A DNA stretch of 51,396 nt from Sphaerisporangium perillae (GTDB lineage: Bacteria; Actinomycetota; Actinomycetes; Streptosporangiales; Streptosporangiaceae), in assembly GCF_023276435.1 (NCBI RefSeq), contig NZ_JALLPO010000054.1, positions 1 to 51,396 on the forward strand, given 5' to 3'. The translations under genes were made by a program, and so were the position numbers. Below the pieces are notes generated by a model. That model searched no databases. It had not been told where the DNA came from and saw nothing but the letters and a program-made list of their open reading frames with translations. Positions 14,750 to 23,800 of this stretch are shown here, in pieces; position 1 is the first letter of the stretch; the number at the start of each line of letters is the position of its first letter.

Positions 14750-14955
14750 GTCTAATCCTTTGCAGGGTGAGGCTGCACGATATCGCAATAGATAAGTCTG
14801 AAGCCACCCTTCAGTGCTCGAGGACGACAGCGCGCGTCGTGTACGTTGCGAAACGCCAGGCATACCGAGTTAAGCGGCATTTCCCCAGGTCATTGCTACG
14901 TAGGAGCGCTACCTATTGGGGCCTGTAGAGCCATCGGCTCGACCTTGAGAGATCG

Positions 14956-15501
14956 TCACCAGGCGACGGGTAGCCCCCTGGCGCGAGCCCGTGCGGTTGC
15001 TCGGAGATCGCTCAGGTAGGCATGGAAGTGGTGGCGCCGGTTCTGATCGAGGTTGAGCGGGAGATCTAATTGTCTGATCAGCTCGGACTCGGCGAGCCAG
15101 GGTTGGGGATGTTCGAACCAGCACACGTGAGCATGCTCGGCCATCCAAGCCGTCAGTTCCTGCTCCCCGGCCCGCCCGAAGGTCAGGCGTTTCCCGCTAC
15201 CCACACGGCGTAGTTCGAGCCCGAGCAGGCAGCCCAAGGTGAGCCGCAAGGTGGAACCTTCGGCATTACCGCGGTAGTGGTAGCGGACCCTCGTGCGCAG
15301 GTTCTGCCTGCTTGCCCGGTTCGCCATCCGGCGTGGGGCGATGCCGACGTAGAGGAGACGGCCGGCGGGCAACCGCGGATCGGGTGATTGGTCGAAGTGC
15401 CACCCATAGACCCCAGCAGCGGCAGGGATTTGGCTGGGCCGAGTCAGCACCGGGTCGGCACGCCATAACTTGTCAGGCTCCAGGAGTTCAGCAGCGTCCA
15501 T
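14956..15501 (-). CDS. GIY-YIG nuclease family protein, copy 2
   Basis: 181 residues, the same length as copy 1. The GVYGWHF, LLYVGIA, RTRVRYHYRG and ESELIRQLDLPLNLDQN motifs are intact, so both copies should be active if one is. Differences cluster around residues 59-66 (after APRRM) and near the C-terminus. Homology continues about 40 bases past the stop codon and about 30 bases upstream of the start. The duplicated unit is therefore the gene with its flanks, not just the coding part. Confidence 0.78.
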   Translation of the reverse strand: MDAAELLEPDKLWRADPVLTRPSQIPAAAGVYGWHFDQSPDPRLPAGRLLYVGIAPRRMANRASRQNLRTRVRYHYRGNAEGSTLRLTLGCLLGLELRRVGSGKRLTFGRAGEQELTAWMAEHAHVCWFEHPQPWLAESELIRQLDLPLNLDQNRRHHFHAYLSDLRATARARARGLPVAW

Positions 15502-15647
15502 CGATTCTCCTACCGGGTCCGTGCGGATGGAGAGAGACTAGGGCACAACGACGGCCCGACGCGGGGCCATTTCAGCGGCGCGGGGCATTACGCCTGCTCG
15601 AGAATGCGGGAGCTTGCACGCGGGCACAGGGCGGCTGAAGGAGGAGC

Positions 15648-15944
15648 GTGAACGAGACGGAGCGTCGGTTCCACCGTGCGATGGTGGACATCTATCAGAC
15701 CGCCAAGCGCGATCTCGGGTACAACGCGACGCGCTTTGTCCAGATGGTCTCGGAACGCGGGGGACTCGCGACTGCGAAGCAACTCCTGTGGAGCGACCAG
15801 ATCTCGGACGGTTTCGAAACTCTGCGGAGCCATGGCCGACTCGATCTGACCGTGGAGGCGCACGTGCTAAAGGAAGAGTTCACGGAGCTTTTCACCGACG
15901 AGGACAGGCAACGTGCACGGGACAGGCTGGACCTCTTCCAGTGA
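15648..15944 (+). CDS. Small conserved hypothetical protein (98 aa)
   Basis: 98 residues from a GTG at 15648 directly behind AAGGAGGAGC. It is a soluble, charged, mainly helical protein with the signature RDLGYNATRFVQMVSERGG, then GRLDLTVEAHVL and FTDEDRQRARDRL. I recall this family as small orphans near restriction and nuclease genes of actinobacteria, but it has no known activity. It is divergent from GIY-YIG copy 2 and the two may form a unit. Confidence 0.6.
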   Translation: MNETERRFHRAMVDIYQTAKRDLGYNATRFVQMVSERGGLATAKQLLWSDQISDGFETLRSHGRLDLTVEAHVLKEEFTELFTDEDRQRARDRLDLFQ

Positions 15945-16191
15945 TCAGCACGGATCTACATCGTCAAGCAGACTGCTGGTGAGGCGGTCCCGCACGGGGA
16001 CCAGGTGGGGACCACACGTCTTGCGTGCAGTCGAGCAAGCCGCACGTCATCAGACGTCGGCCGGAGCTACCTGAAAGCCGTTGGCTTGCGAAAACGCCTA
16101 CTCCAACGTCCTGGGGGTCCAGTGCGATGATTTAGAGGCTGCGAAGCGAAGGAGAACGGGCCAGCCGTCCCCGTTGTAGCCCCTGTTGGGG

Positions 16192-16824
16192 CTAGAAACC
16201 GCGAACCTTGGGCGCCTGCTTGAAGTAAATCGGCAGGATGACCTCCCAGTGAGCTCGGTGTTCCTGCGTCTCCTCCCTAGCGAGTGGCCGGCCGCATGGG
16301 CACGTCCAGTCGACGTCATCCAGTTCTGCGATCGGCGGCCAGAACTTGAACCGGAGACGTTGCGTCTGCGGTGCCTTCCGGCCCTCGGGCCAGTGTTCGA
16401 TGTGGAACCCGTACTCCTCGTTCGGGCGGAGGAGCAGCGGCAGATTGGCGATCGGCGTGGTCGTCTTTTCATCCAGCATGGCCACCGCGTCCGCCCGGTA
16501 CTCGCGGTTCACGGTGATGGTGCCGAACAGGCTTCGCCTACCTGAGGTGCCATTTAGGCGCGCCTCGATCTTCGTCTGATCGGTGGGGTGGAGCTGGCGG
16601 TGCAGTTGCTCACGCTCGTCACGCTGGCGGTCCCGCTCGATCTTCGAGATCGCCGCGGCCTCGTCTGCAGACCGTTCGGCGGCGCGCTTCGAGCCTCTGG
16701 CGTAGATCGCCGCAGCGACGGCACCGCCCAGGGCGACGCCGCCGCTGCCGATGGAGATCCAGTTGTCGTCATTCAGGCCCAACCAGGCCCATTCTGCGGC
16801 GGCGACGAGGGAGACGCGGTCCAT
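16192..16824 (-). CDS. Hypothetical single-span protein (210 aa)
   Basis: The ATG at 16824 (MDRVSLVAAAEWAW) is preferred over the long upstream extension, which has no recognisable features. A membrane helix (GSGGVALGGAVAAAIYA) is followed by a basic, charged helix rich in Arg/Asp/Glu and likely coiled coil (RSADEAAAISKIERDRQRDE). The C-terminal domain is beta-rich with one CPCGRPLA segment. No family is recognised. The sequence at 16887-16930, upstream of this gene, resembles that upstream of the GIY-YIG copies, which suggests shared control. Confidence 0.5.
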   Translation of the reverse strand: MDRVSLVAAAEWAWLGLNDDNWISIGSGGVALGGAVAAAIYARGSKRAAERSADEAAAISKIERDRQRDEREQLHRQLHPTDQTKIEARLNGTSGRRSLFGTITVNREYRADAVAMLDEKTTTPIANLPLLLRPNEEYGFHIEHWPEGRKAPQTQRLRFKFWPPIAELDDVDWTCPCGRPLAREETQEHRAHWEVILPIYFKQAPKVRGF

Positions 16825-17125
16825 GAAGGGACTGTACCGACCACCACGGAACCATGTGGGTTGATTTGAGTGGTCCTGCCGACCATCCATGCGGATGGAG
16901 AGACTCGGGCAACGACAGTTTGGCGCGTGGCCATGCTCAGGCGTGGGCAACAACGCCTGGTCGACAGGCCGGAGCCGGCACGGGGGCACGTGGCGGTTGT
17001 TCCGTCGCTGTTCCGTGGAACGGCGAAAGGCAGCGCTGAACGGCGAAAGGTGGCCGAAGGCGCGAGCCGTGGTCAGCGGCATGATCAAGGCATTGCCCCA
17101 AGTCGCCGCATGCTGCGTCAGAGAT

Positions 17126-17278
17126 CTACACCATCTTCGAGGGCACCAGCGAGATCCAACGCTTGCTGATCGGCCGCGCGGTCACCGGCCTGCCCGTCCA
17201 GTAACGTTTCCGCACGTCAGCGCCCTAGCGCAGTGATCGTCCGGCGGCCCCGACGGACCGATCACCCCTCGAATCGCG
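17126..17278 (+). repeat. Acyl-CoA dehydrogenase 3'-end remnant, direct repeat copy 1
   Basis: Bases 17123-17204 encode a peptide beginning IYTIFEGTSEIQRLLIGRAV and ending at a TAA, the classic C-terminus of an acyl-CoA dehydrogenase. The remainder is intergenic. The same sequence, with a few substitutions and one added C, is at 40375-40528. The rest of the gene is absent from both places. Confidence 0.85.
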
Positions 17279-17527
17279 TCCGAGCTCCAACAGCAAAATG
17301 CTCGTTATTCCTTGTTCGTCCCCGTCGTTTCCAGCGCGGTGCTGAGTTGGTGCTGACATTTGAGCTATACCCCGTACCCGTACAGAGGAGCACCCATCGG
17401 GCATGGTCGCCGTGCCGCACGAGCAGCACTGCGGTATGTGCGCTTGGGTTTGAAGCCTTGTGACGAGCCGGAAGCATGATCTTTTGGGCCGTGCGGGCCG
17501 GTCTCCCGTCGTCGGAGGTGGTGCCGG
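17279..17527. other. Intergenic stretch, nothing recognised
   Basis: Between the repeat and the LuxR gene I see no reading frame with family resemblance and no strong hairpin. It may hold the transcription end of the leftward LuxR gene. Confidence 0.35.
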
Positions 17528-18706
17528 CTAGCGGCTCTTTGGGCCGCCGCGGAGGGGTTTGTTGTCGATGGTGCGGTGTTCGTTGTCGCGGAAGCGTGGT
17601 TCGTAGTGTGCGAAGAAAACCTTTGCGACCAGGTCGCGGCGGCTACGCACTCCGGTCTTTTCGAAGATGTTCTTGAGGTGCTGCTGCACGGTGTGTGCCG
17701 ACACCACGAGCTCCGCAGCGATCTGTGCGGTTGAGCTGCCCTGCAGGATGAGCCTGGTCACGTCCCGCTCGCGGTCGGTCAAGCCGTATGCGGACATGAG
17801 CAAGGGGTAGATGCGGGCGGGGTGGGCCGGTTCCACGATGATGGCCACCCGCCGCGAACCGTCGGAGACAAGGCAGGCGCCGTGCAGGACCACCCAGGTG
17901 CCCCCGCGCGAGAGGACCCGCGACACCGCGATCTCGCCCGGCTGACTGGGGTTTTCGGACGTGCGCATGGCTCTACCAGCCAGGGATACGACCGCTGCTG
18001 GGAGGCGTCCAGCGCCCCAGTCGCCGTCGGGGAGCGCGGAAAGCCACCGCTCTACCCCGGGTGTGGTGGATTCGATCTCCCAACGTTCGGTGAGGATCAG
18101 CAGCCCGGGCGCGTCGGGCCCTTCCGGATCGGTGGCCTCGCCGACCAGCAGCGCCCGGCGGGCGCCCTCGGCCAAGTGTGGGGCCAACGCCAGCACGAAC
18201 TGTTTGTCCGCGTCGTCGAAGAGCGGTTGCCCTGGCTGCCGGTAGAGGCCCAGCGCCCCCCACACCTCACCCGATCGGGACCGCAGCCGCGCGATCAGCT
18301 CCTGGTCCCCGCCCAGCGTCATGTTCTGCTGCCAGCGGGGGCTGCCCGACGGGTCGCCGCCGGTCGCCTCGTGCAGGGTGCAGATCCCGGTGTCGGAGCG
18401 TGCCACGTCGACGAGTTTGTTGACGTCGTCGGCGTAGTACTCGTTGGCCAGCCACTCGGCCGGGAACTCCGGCATGCCGTCGTGGAAGTGGCTGGTGATC
18501 AGCAGCGAGGCCGGGTCGAGGGTGTACCAGCACGGCGTCCAGTAGTAGCCGACGCTGCCGGCCAGGACCTCGGTCGACGCCTGCCAGAAGGTCACCAGGT
18601 CGTGCGGCCGGCGGGCCAGCCGGGCGATCTTGTCGATCGCCCGTTCCCGCGCGGAGTCCCTCACACCAAGAATTGTAGGCACCGCCGACGGGTTGGTAGA
18701 TACCAC
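17528..18706 (-). CDS. LuxR-family transcriptional regulator with GAF-like sensor
   Basis: 392 residues. The C-terminal 60 residues contain a LuxR helix-turn-helix: LTDRERDVTRLILQGSSTAQ, then SAHTVQQHLKNIFEKTGV. The N-terminal 170 residues (FWQASTEVLAGSVGYYWTPC and so on) look like a GAF-type sensor domain; there is no ATPase motif. It is divergent from the cupin gene over a 70-bp region with GGTTGGT repeats, so it probably controls the cupin operon and itself. The ligand is unknown. Confidence 0.72.
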   Translation of the reverse strand: MVSTNPSAVPTILGVRDSARERAIDKIARLARRPHDLVTFWQASTEVLAGSVGYYWTPCWYTLDPASLLITSHFHDGMPEFPAEWLANEYYADDVNKLVDVARSDTGICTLHEATGGDPSGSPRWQQNMTLGGDQELIARLRSRSGEVWGALGLYRQPGQPLFDDADKQFVLALAPHLAEGARRALLVGEATDPEGPDAPGLLILTERWEIESTTPGVERWLSALPDGDWGAGRLPAAVVSLAGRAMRTSENPSQPGEIAVSRVLSRGGTWVVLHGACLVSDGSRRVAIIVEPAHPARIYPLLMSAYGLTDRERDVTRLILQGSSTAQIAAELVVSAHTVQQHLKNIFEKTGVRSRRDLVAKVFFAHYEPRFRDNEHRTIDNKPLRGGPKSR

Positions 18707-18763
18707 CTTTCTGGAATACCCGGTTGGTTTGACCCGCCGTAGCGTCGCCGATGACCAACCGGG
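18690..18763. promoter_or_regulatory. Repeated GGTTGGT operator between LuxR and cupin genes
   Basis: GGGTTGGT at 18690-18697, CCCGGTTGGT at 18719-18728 and its inverse ACCAACCGGG at 18754-18763 lie in the divergent region. The last two form a perfect 10-bp inverted repeat with a 25-base spacer. The position fits binding by the LuxR protein or another dimeric regulator. Confidence 0.55.
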
Positions 18764-18776
18764 CTAGGGAGGATCG

Positions 18777-19283
18777 ATGACCGAGCAGGTGAAAGTTTCA
18801 ACGGGGGTACGCGTCCTGGGAGCGGGCGACGGGAGGATCGTCCCGGGTCTTGGCGGCGTGTCGAACCGTTTCATGATCGACGGCGGCCAGACCGGTGGAC
18901 GGTTCGCGCTCGTCCAGCACCTGTTCCAGCCCAAGGCTCTTGCTGCCCCGATGCACCGCCATCATGACGAGGACGAGTACACCTACGTCCTGTCGGGGCG
19001 GATCGGCGCGGTGCTCGGCGATGAGGAGGTCGTCGGCGGTCCCGGCGACCTGATCTTCAAACCGCAGGGGCAGTGGCACACCTTCTGGAACGCTGGCGAC
19101 GAACCCGCCGCCGTCCTGGAGATCATCTCCACGGCAGGTCTGGAAGAGCTATTCCGCTCGTTCGAGCACTTCACCGCCCCGCCGGACCCGCAGACTTTGG
19201 CCGGTATGGCGGCCCAGTACCACTGCGACCTGGACTTCGACCGCACGTTCCCGATCGTCGCGCGTCACGGCCTCGCGTTCTAG
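18777..19283 (+). CDS. Cupin-domain protein
   Basis: 168 residues, ATG at 18777 behind GGGAGGATCG. It has a single cupin barrel: motif 1 is MHRHHDEDEYTYVLSGRIG with the metal-binding histidines and glutamate, and motif 2 is PGDLIFKPQGQWHTFWNAGD. The metal ligands are intact. Small cupins of this form occur as quercetinase-like dioxygenases or as binding proteins, and the reaction cannot be assigned. It is first in a three-gene run with SnoaL-like and DUF385 genes. Confidence 0.75.
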   Translation: MTEQVKVSTGVRVLGAGDGRIVPGLGGVSNRFMIDGGQTGGRFALVQHLFQPKALAAPMHRHHDEDEYTYVLSGRIGAVLGDEEVVGGPGDLIFKPQGQWHTFWNAGDEPAAVLEIISTAGLEELFRSFEHFTAPPDPQTLAGMAAQYHCDLDFDRTFPIVARHGLAF

Positions 19284-19292
19284 CCGCTTGCC

Positions 19293-19688
19293 ATGACCGT
19301 CGGCGGGCAAACACCCGAAGAGCTGGAGACGCTCCTGGAGGATGCGCTGCTCCTGCGCGATGCCGAGGCGGTCGCCGGACTGTTCGACGGCGGCAGCGTG
19401 CTCGTCACCGGCCAACCCGCGCAGCAGATCCGCGGCCCCGACGAGATCCCGCGGGTGGCCGCGCTGCTGTGGCAGCACCAGCGTGGGTACGTGGCCCACC
19501 CACGCCGGATCTTCCAGGCCCGCGACACCGCGCTGCTGCTCGGCGACGGCGTCATCAACGTCGCTCGACGCGGCCATGACGGGTCATGGAGGTACGCCAT
19601 CTCGATCCTGCGCGACGGCCGGCCGGCGCCCATCCCCGACTCCCCGGGCGTAGGCGGTCGACCAGCAGAAAGGAAGGACGAACGATGA
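19293..19688 (+). CDS. SnoaL/NTF2-like protein
   Basis: 131 residues, ATG at 19293, nine bases after the cupin stop. The layout (a helix with LLEDALLLRDAEAVAGLFDG, then EIPRVAALLWQHQRG and beta strands ending in the YAISILRDGR segment) matches the NTF2/SnoaL-like cone fold (DUF4440 type). Such proteins are cyclases, isomerases or binding proteins. The stop codon overlaps the next ATG (ATGA), so translation is coupled with the DUF385 gene. Confidence 0.62.
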   Translation: MTVGGQTPEELETLLEDALLLRDAEAVAGLFDGGSVLVTGQPAQQIRGPDEIPRVAALLWQHQRGYVAHPRRIFQARDTALLLGDGVINVARRGHDGSWRYAISILRDGRPAPIPDSPGVGGRPAERKDER

Positions 19689-20212
19689 CCAGCCAACAAC
19701 ACAATCCGGGTGAGGTAACAGGGTTGCAGAGAGCGGGCCGACCGGCACCGCCCTCGCCAAGAGTACGGCTGAGCCCGCCACCCCCTGCCCTCATGCGCAT
19801 GATCAATCCCTTGGTGCGGCGCGTTCTCGCGTCTCGCCGCTTGGGCAGACGCATCGGCGCGATGATGCTGCTGCAGTTCGTGGGCAGACGCAGCGGTCGC
19901 GTGGTCCGGGTTCCCGTGGCCCTTCATATGATCGACGGAGTCCCGATGGCGTTCACCCACCGACGTTGGCGGCTGAACTTCACCGGTGGCGCGCCTGTCA
20001 CCGTCACGCACCGCGGTCAGGTTCACCGCGGCCACGGCGTCCTGCTCCACGCCACACCGGAACAGGTGGGTACCGCCCTGCGCAAGGCACTGGACAACGG
20101 GACGTCCCCGTTCGTCCTCGGCCTTAAAGTCGCCCGATCATACGACCCGACCATTGCCGACCTGGCAGCTGTCGGGACCTCCATGATCCAATTCGAACTC
20201 GACCGCGACTGA
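19685..20212 (+). CDS. DUF385 / deazaflavin-dependent nitroreductase-like protein
   Basis: 175 residues from the ATG at 19685, which overlaps the previous stop and has AAGGAAGG upstream. The core, LLQFVGRRSGRVVRVPVALH, then RRWRLNFTGGAPVTVTHRGQ, is the split-barrel signature of the F420-dependent Ddn/DUF385 family. Members use coenzyme F420H2 or only bind it. The long N-terminal segment before residue 40 is disordered. With the cupin and SnoaL-like genes it may modify a small aromatic compound, which is inference. Confidence 0.65.
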   Translation: MTSQQHNPGEVTGLQRAGRPAPPSPRVRLSPPPPALMRMINPLVRRVLASRRLGRRIGAMMLLQFVGRRSGRVVRVPVALHMIDGVPMAFTHRRWRLNFTGGAPVTVTHRGQVHRGHGVLLHATPEQVGTALRKALDNGTSPFVLGLKVARSYDPTIADLAAVGTSMIQFELDRD

Positions 20213-20233
20213 GCCGCCCACCTCGACACGGCC

Positions 20234-20400
20234 GATTAGTTGTCGCCGCCGCGGAAGCCGGTGCGGTGTTGGAACTCGGCGAGGCTGGGCGGATCCACAA
20301 TCGCGGTGTAGCGGATCGCGGCGCCGGCGGTGTGGGAGTAGGCGATCTGTTTGAGTCGCCGCCGTTCGCAGGCGGTCAGGGCGATCGGGCGTGCGCGGCA
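20234..20400 (-). pseudogene. Transposase N-terminal remnant (IS630-like)
   Basis: Reading leftward, the frame gives RPIALTACERRRLKQIAYSH, which resembles the helix-turn-helix start of IS630-type transposases. It then changes to an unrelated tail and stops at 20234. There is no start codon and no catalytic domain. Probably a leftover of a deletion. Confidence 0.4.
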
Positions 20401-20505
20401 GAGGGACAACCGAGGGGCTTTCTACGGCGGATCATCGTGAGGTGACCCGCCCACTTTGCCCAGTAATGCGCTGATAGTGGGCCAACAACACGCCGAACGG
20501 GCAAG

Positions 20506-20683
20506 ATGGCGGTCATGCCCGTCATCCCCGCCTCGACCAAGACCTCCCTGGCCCAGCGGCTTACGCTGCACGCCAAGCAGCACTGGCCCCAACTGGCCGG
20601 GGTCCACGTGCGGTATCACGGCCAGTTCGGCTACGTCGAAGGTGAACTCGCCGGTGACAGGCTCCCGCTGATGCGGCTGCGCC
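20506..20683 (+). pseudogene. Truncated conserved actinobacterial orphan protein
   Basis: The frame from the ATG at 20506 reads SLAQRLTLHAKQHWPQLAGV, then VRYHGQFGYVEGELAGDRLP and LMRLR. This is the N-terminal half of a small protein family I recall as common in actinomycetes. After LMRLR the family sequence stops and unrelated residues follow, so the gene is cut at about 20683. Its function is unknown. Confidence 0.5.
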
Positions 20684-20824
20684 ACCGTAGGTGTCGGCCC
20701 TACGCGGGGAAGCGCACATGTCCCAGTCGTTGTGGATCGGCCCACACGTGGCCGGCCCTGACGACGTCTGTTGATCGGCGCCGAGAGAGTCAACGTAGTG
20801 TGACAGTAGTACGTCGCCGATAAG

Positions 20825-23800
20825 CTACAGCCTGGCAGCAAGTTGCTTGAGGGCTCTGGTGTGGGCTCGCGCAGCATCGAGCGCCTCGCTGGCTTCCACT
20901 AGGCGCCGGTAGCGATTGGTTCTATCAGCATCCAGGGAAGCCATTCGAGCCGATTCGAAGATCGCAATCTGTTCGTACAGAGGCGGTATATGGCTGCGGA
21001 GTTGGTGTAGTAAATTGCTCCCCTCGGCAGATGCGCGAAGTGCCGCGAATCCCGCCTGCTCGATGGGGGACGTGTCAGCGAGGTCGATTTCCCCTTCGGT
21101 GGCTACCTTGATCAGGATGTCGTGCTCGTTGAGGAAACATGTCAGCGTGGGCGTGATCTCGGCCAGGAGTTCGGCTACAGGACCAATGTTCACCTGAAAA
21201 TCATCCTGTTGGGCGCTGATAAGAACGAGTGCTCCACCGGGTGCGGAGCCAAGACTAACAGTCGTCGCTGAAGTCATAGATTTTCTTGCCGCTGTGTCGA
21301 GAAGTACGCTTATGGCCGTTGCTTCGTTCAGGCTCAGAAGGATCTTGTCCCCCTGAAATCCATCTTCGATGTTGAGCGGTATCGAATACTTCTCGGTGAG
21401 AGTCGCTGTAACGCTGAAAATATCATTCTGATTCTCAAGGCTGGCTGCACTAAAGCTGGTGGCGAGTTCTTTTAGTTGGCCATAGGTGGAATCTTCCATG
21501 ACCGTGATGCCCTGTTCGGGATCCAAGGAGTCACTCCAGCCGATCAGGCTGTGCAGTTGTGTTTGGGTAATTGGATGAGAGCCTTTTTGTATTTCTCCCA
21601 GGCACCTCGTATAGAAGTTTGTAAGATGCGCCTGGTCATCAGTTGTCAGATTACCGAGGATGCGACTCGTTGCTGTAGCCCACTTCTTGAAGAGGTTCAG
21701 ATCCCTGGTTGCAAGGTGTGAAAGACCGAGATGTCCCGAAAGAATGCAGCGCTGAAGGTTCCTCGGTTCGACATTCTCTGTATTGGCAATCTGTTGGCCG
21801 ACGTAGAAAGATATCAATTCTCTCTCGGTCTTAGAGAGCGCCGACTCGTTCTCATGGTAAGAACTGAGCAGCGAGACGACCTCCTTGGATGCCTCGATTT
21901 TCGCGCGCGTCTTTCCGGTGTGATAGAAGTCGCATTCGAGAGTAAATGTGTGACCCTTTGATTTAAAGATGAGATCCACGGCATATGACCTATCGTGATC
22001 GGGGCCTTCCTCGTAGAAAGCCGAGTCGATCGCGACATTGTATATGGCGCTCATGTAGGTGAGCTTTGTGAATCCGTCATGGATTGGCGCGTAGCTAGAG
22101 AGAATTCTGTGCAGTACCTCTGGACGCTTTTCGAGGATCCTCGCTCTGTGGCATCGCCACGCGACAGCAAGCACTGACTGAGCTACGTCGGCCTTTGCGA
22201 TATCCGGGTTGCTTGCCTGCCCCTTGCCAAGAAGTACGGCGCCGTTGAGCTTGAGTTGATCAAACAACTCATCACAGAATTCGGCGCTGGGTGTTCCCAT
22301 GCGAGCCTCATCCTCGTTCGGCGCAAGATTGGTGGCCGCAAGTCTTTGAACGAGCTCATGAGTGCACAACGTGTCGAGAATAACGGATCCGTGGTGAGCG
22401 AGTAACGCGTTGTCTCGCTGCCGAGCGGAAAGAACCACCTGCCGGTTCTCGTAAGTCCACGAGCGATGAGTAAGCGCCTGACTGAGCCACGCGTCGCTCT
22501 CCTGAGGAAGTTCGAAGAGCCGTCGCAGGTCGTATACGGCTTGCCAGTGCTCCTCAGGCGGATTCTTGTAAGTCATCGGGGGTGAATTCTTTGAACGGGT
22601 CTGTTGTGGATGAGGTTGACTCAGGGCTGAGGGGAAGTATCGGCGAACAAATGCCTCTGAAGCCTCCTGGGCTGCCCTCTTCTTGGACGGTCCACGTCCC
22701 TTGCCGTTTCGACCGCGTGAGTCGCTGACCGTCGCTTCGAATGACCTGTTGTGATCGGGACCATCCTCGATATATTTCCACATCAGGCCATAGCGCTGAG
22801 CATGCTGCTCCAATAGGGTTCGCCAGTCCTTCTCGCTTTCCACGGTTGATCGGGTCTGCCTGTACGCCGATTCGGCGATTCGGTAAACAGTCGCGATTCC
22901 ACCCGTGAGGGCGAGTATACCGATGACCTGCCGGACTCCCATAGAGGCGGATCTGCTCGGTCGCGCCGCGCTCTCTACAGCTTCCCCACGCCCGAGGAGG
23001 ACGGCACCGAACGACATGAATTCCTGGTCCACGACCTTGTCCGCGGCAGAACGGAGAGTGATCGCTGTAGTGCTTTGGTTGCCAGCCGACTCTGGTTGAT
23101 GATCGGTTAGATAGCAGTCCAGTAGAGCGAGATTGAGCCAGCGTTTCCCGGCTTCTTCCAAGGCATTCAAGAGCTTTGCGTTCACCTGTGCCGAGAGCGA
23201 ACGCTCTCGTTCGTAAAGGTAGCTCCTGTGCATGGACGCAATGCGGAGCCATCGGGCACACACGGGGTTGTCACGCACATCCCAGCCATGCGTGGCAAGA
23301 AACTTGACGAGCCCCTCGCTAAGCGGAATAGCATCAGCCCATGAACCAGGGTCACCTAACCTCGGATGATCTGAGTTATCGACAACGATAATCTCTCGTT
23401 TGACCGATGGACTGGCAGGGTGATGGTACAGCCTATACGTGAATGCTGGCGCAGCGGTGGGAGGTCGGTTTGGAGGCCGAGATATTTGTCTCCGGGTCCT
23501 GTTCTTGATTGTCGTACGCACTTGCTTGGAGTCTCGGTCGTTGATGAAGTCTGCCATCTCCGACAGAATCCAGCTGGGTACTTCACCAGAAGCGGCTCCC
23601 TGTCTGCTTACGACCTGGGCAAGGTGGAAATAGTAGGCAGCACGCCCTAGATTGTTGGACAGCGCATGTCGTTCGCCCAATTGCTGAAGGACCCGGCAGA
23701 ACCGGCGTTTGGAAACCTCCAGTCGAGAAGAGATCCTGATACGGTCCAGCTGCTCAATCTCAAGCCGGAGCACGGCCATTTTGTGCAGAGGCACAGCGAT

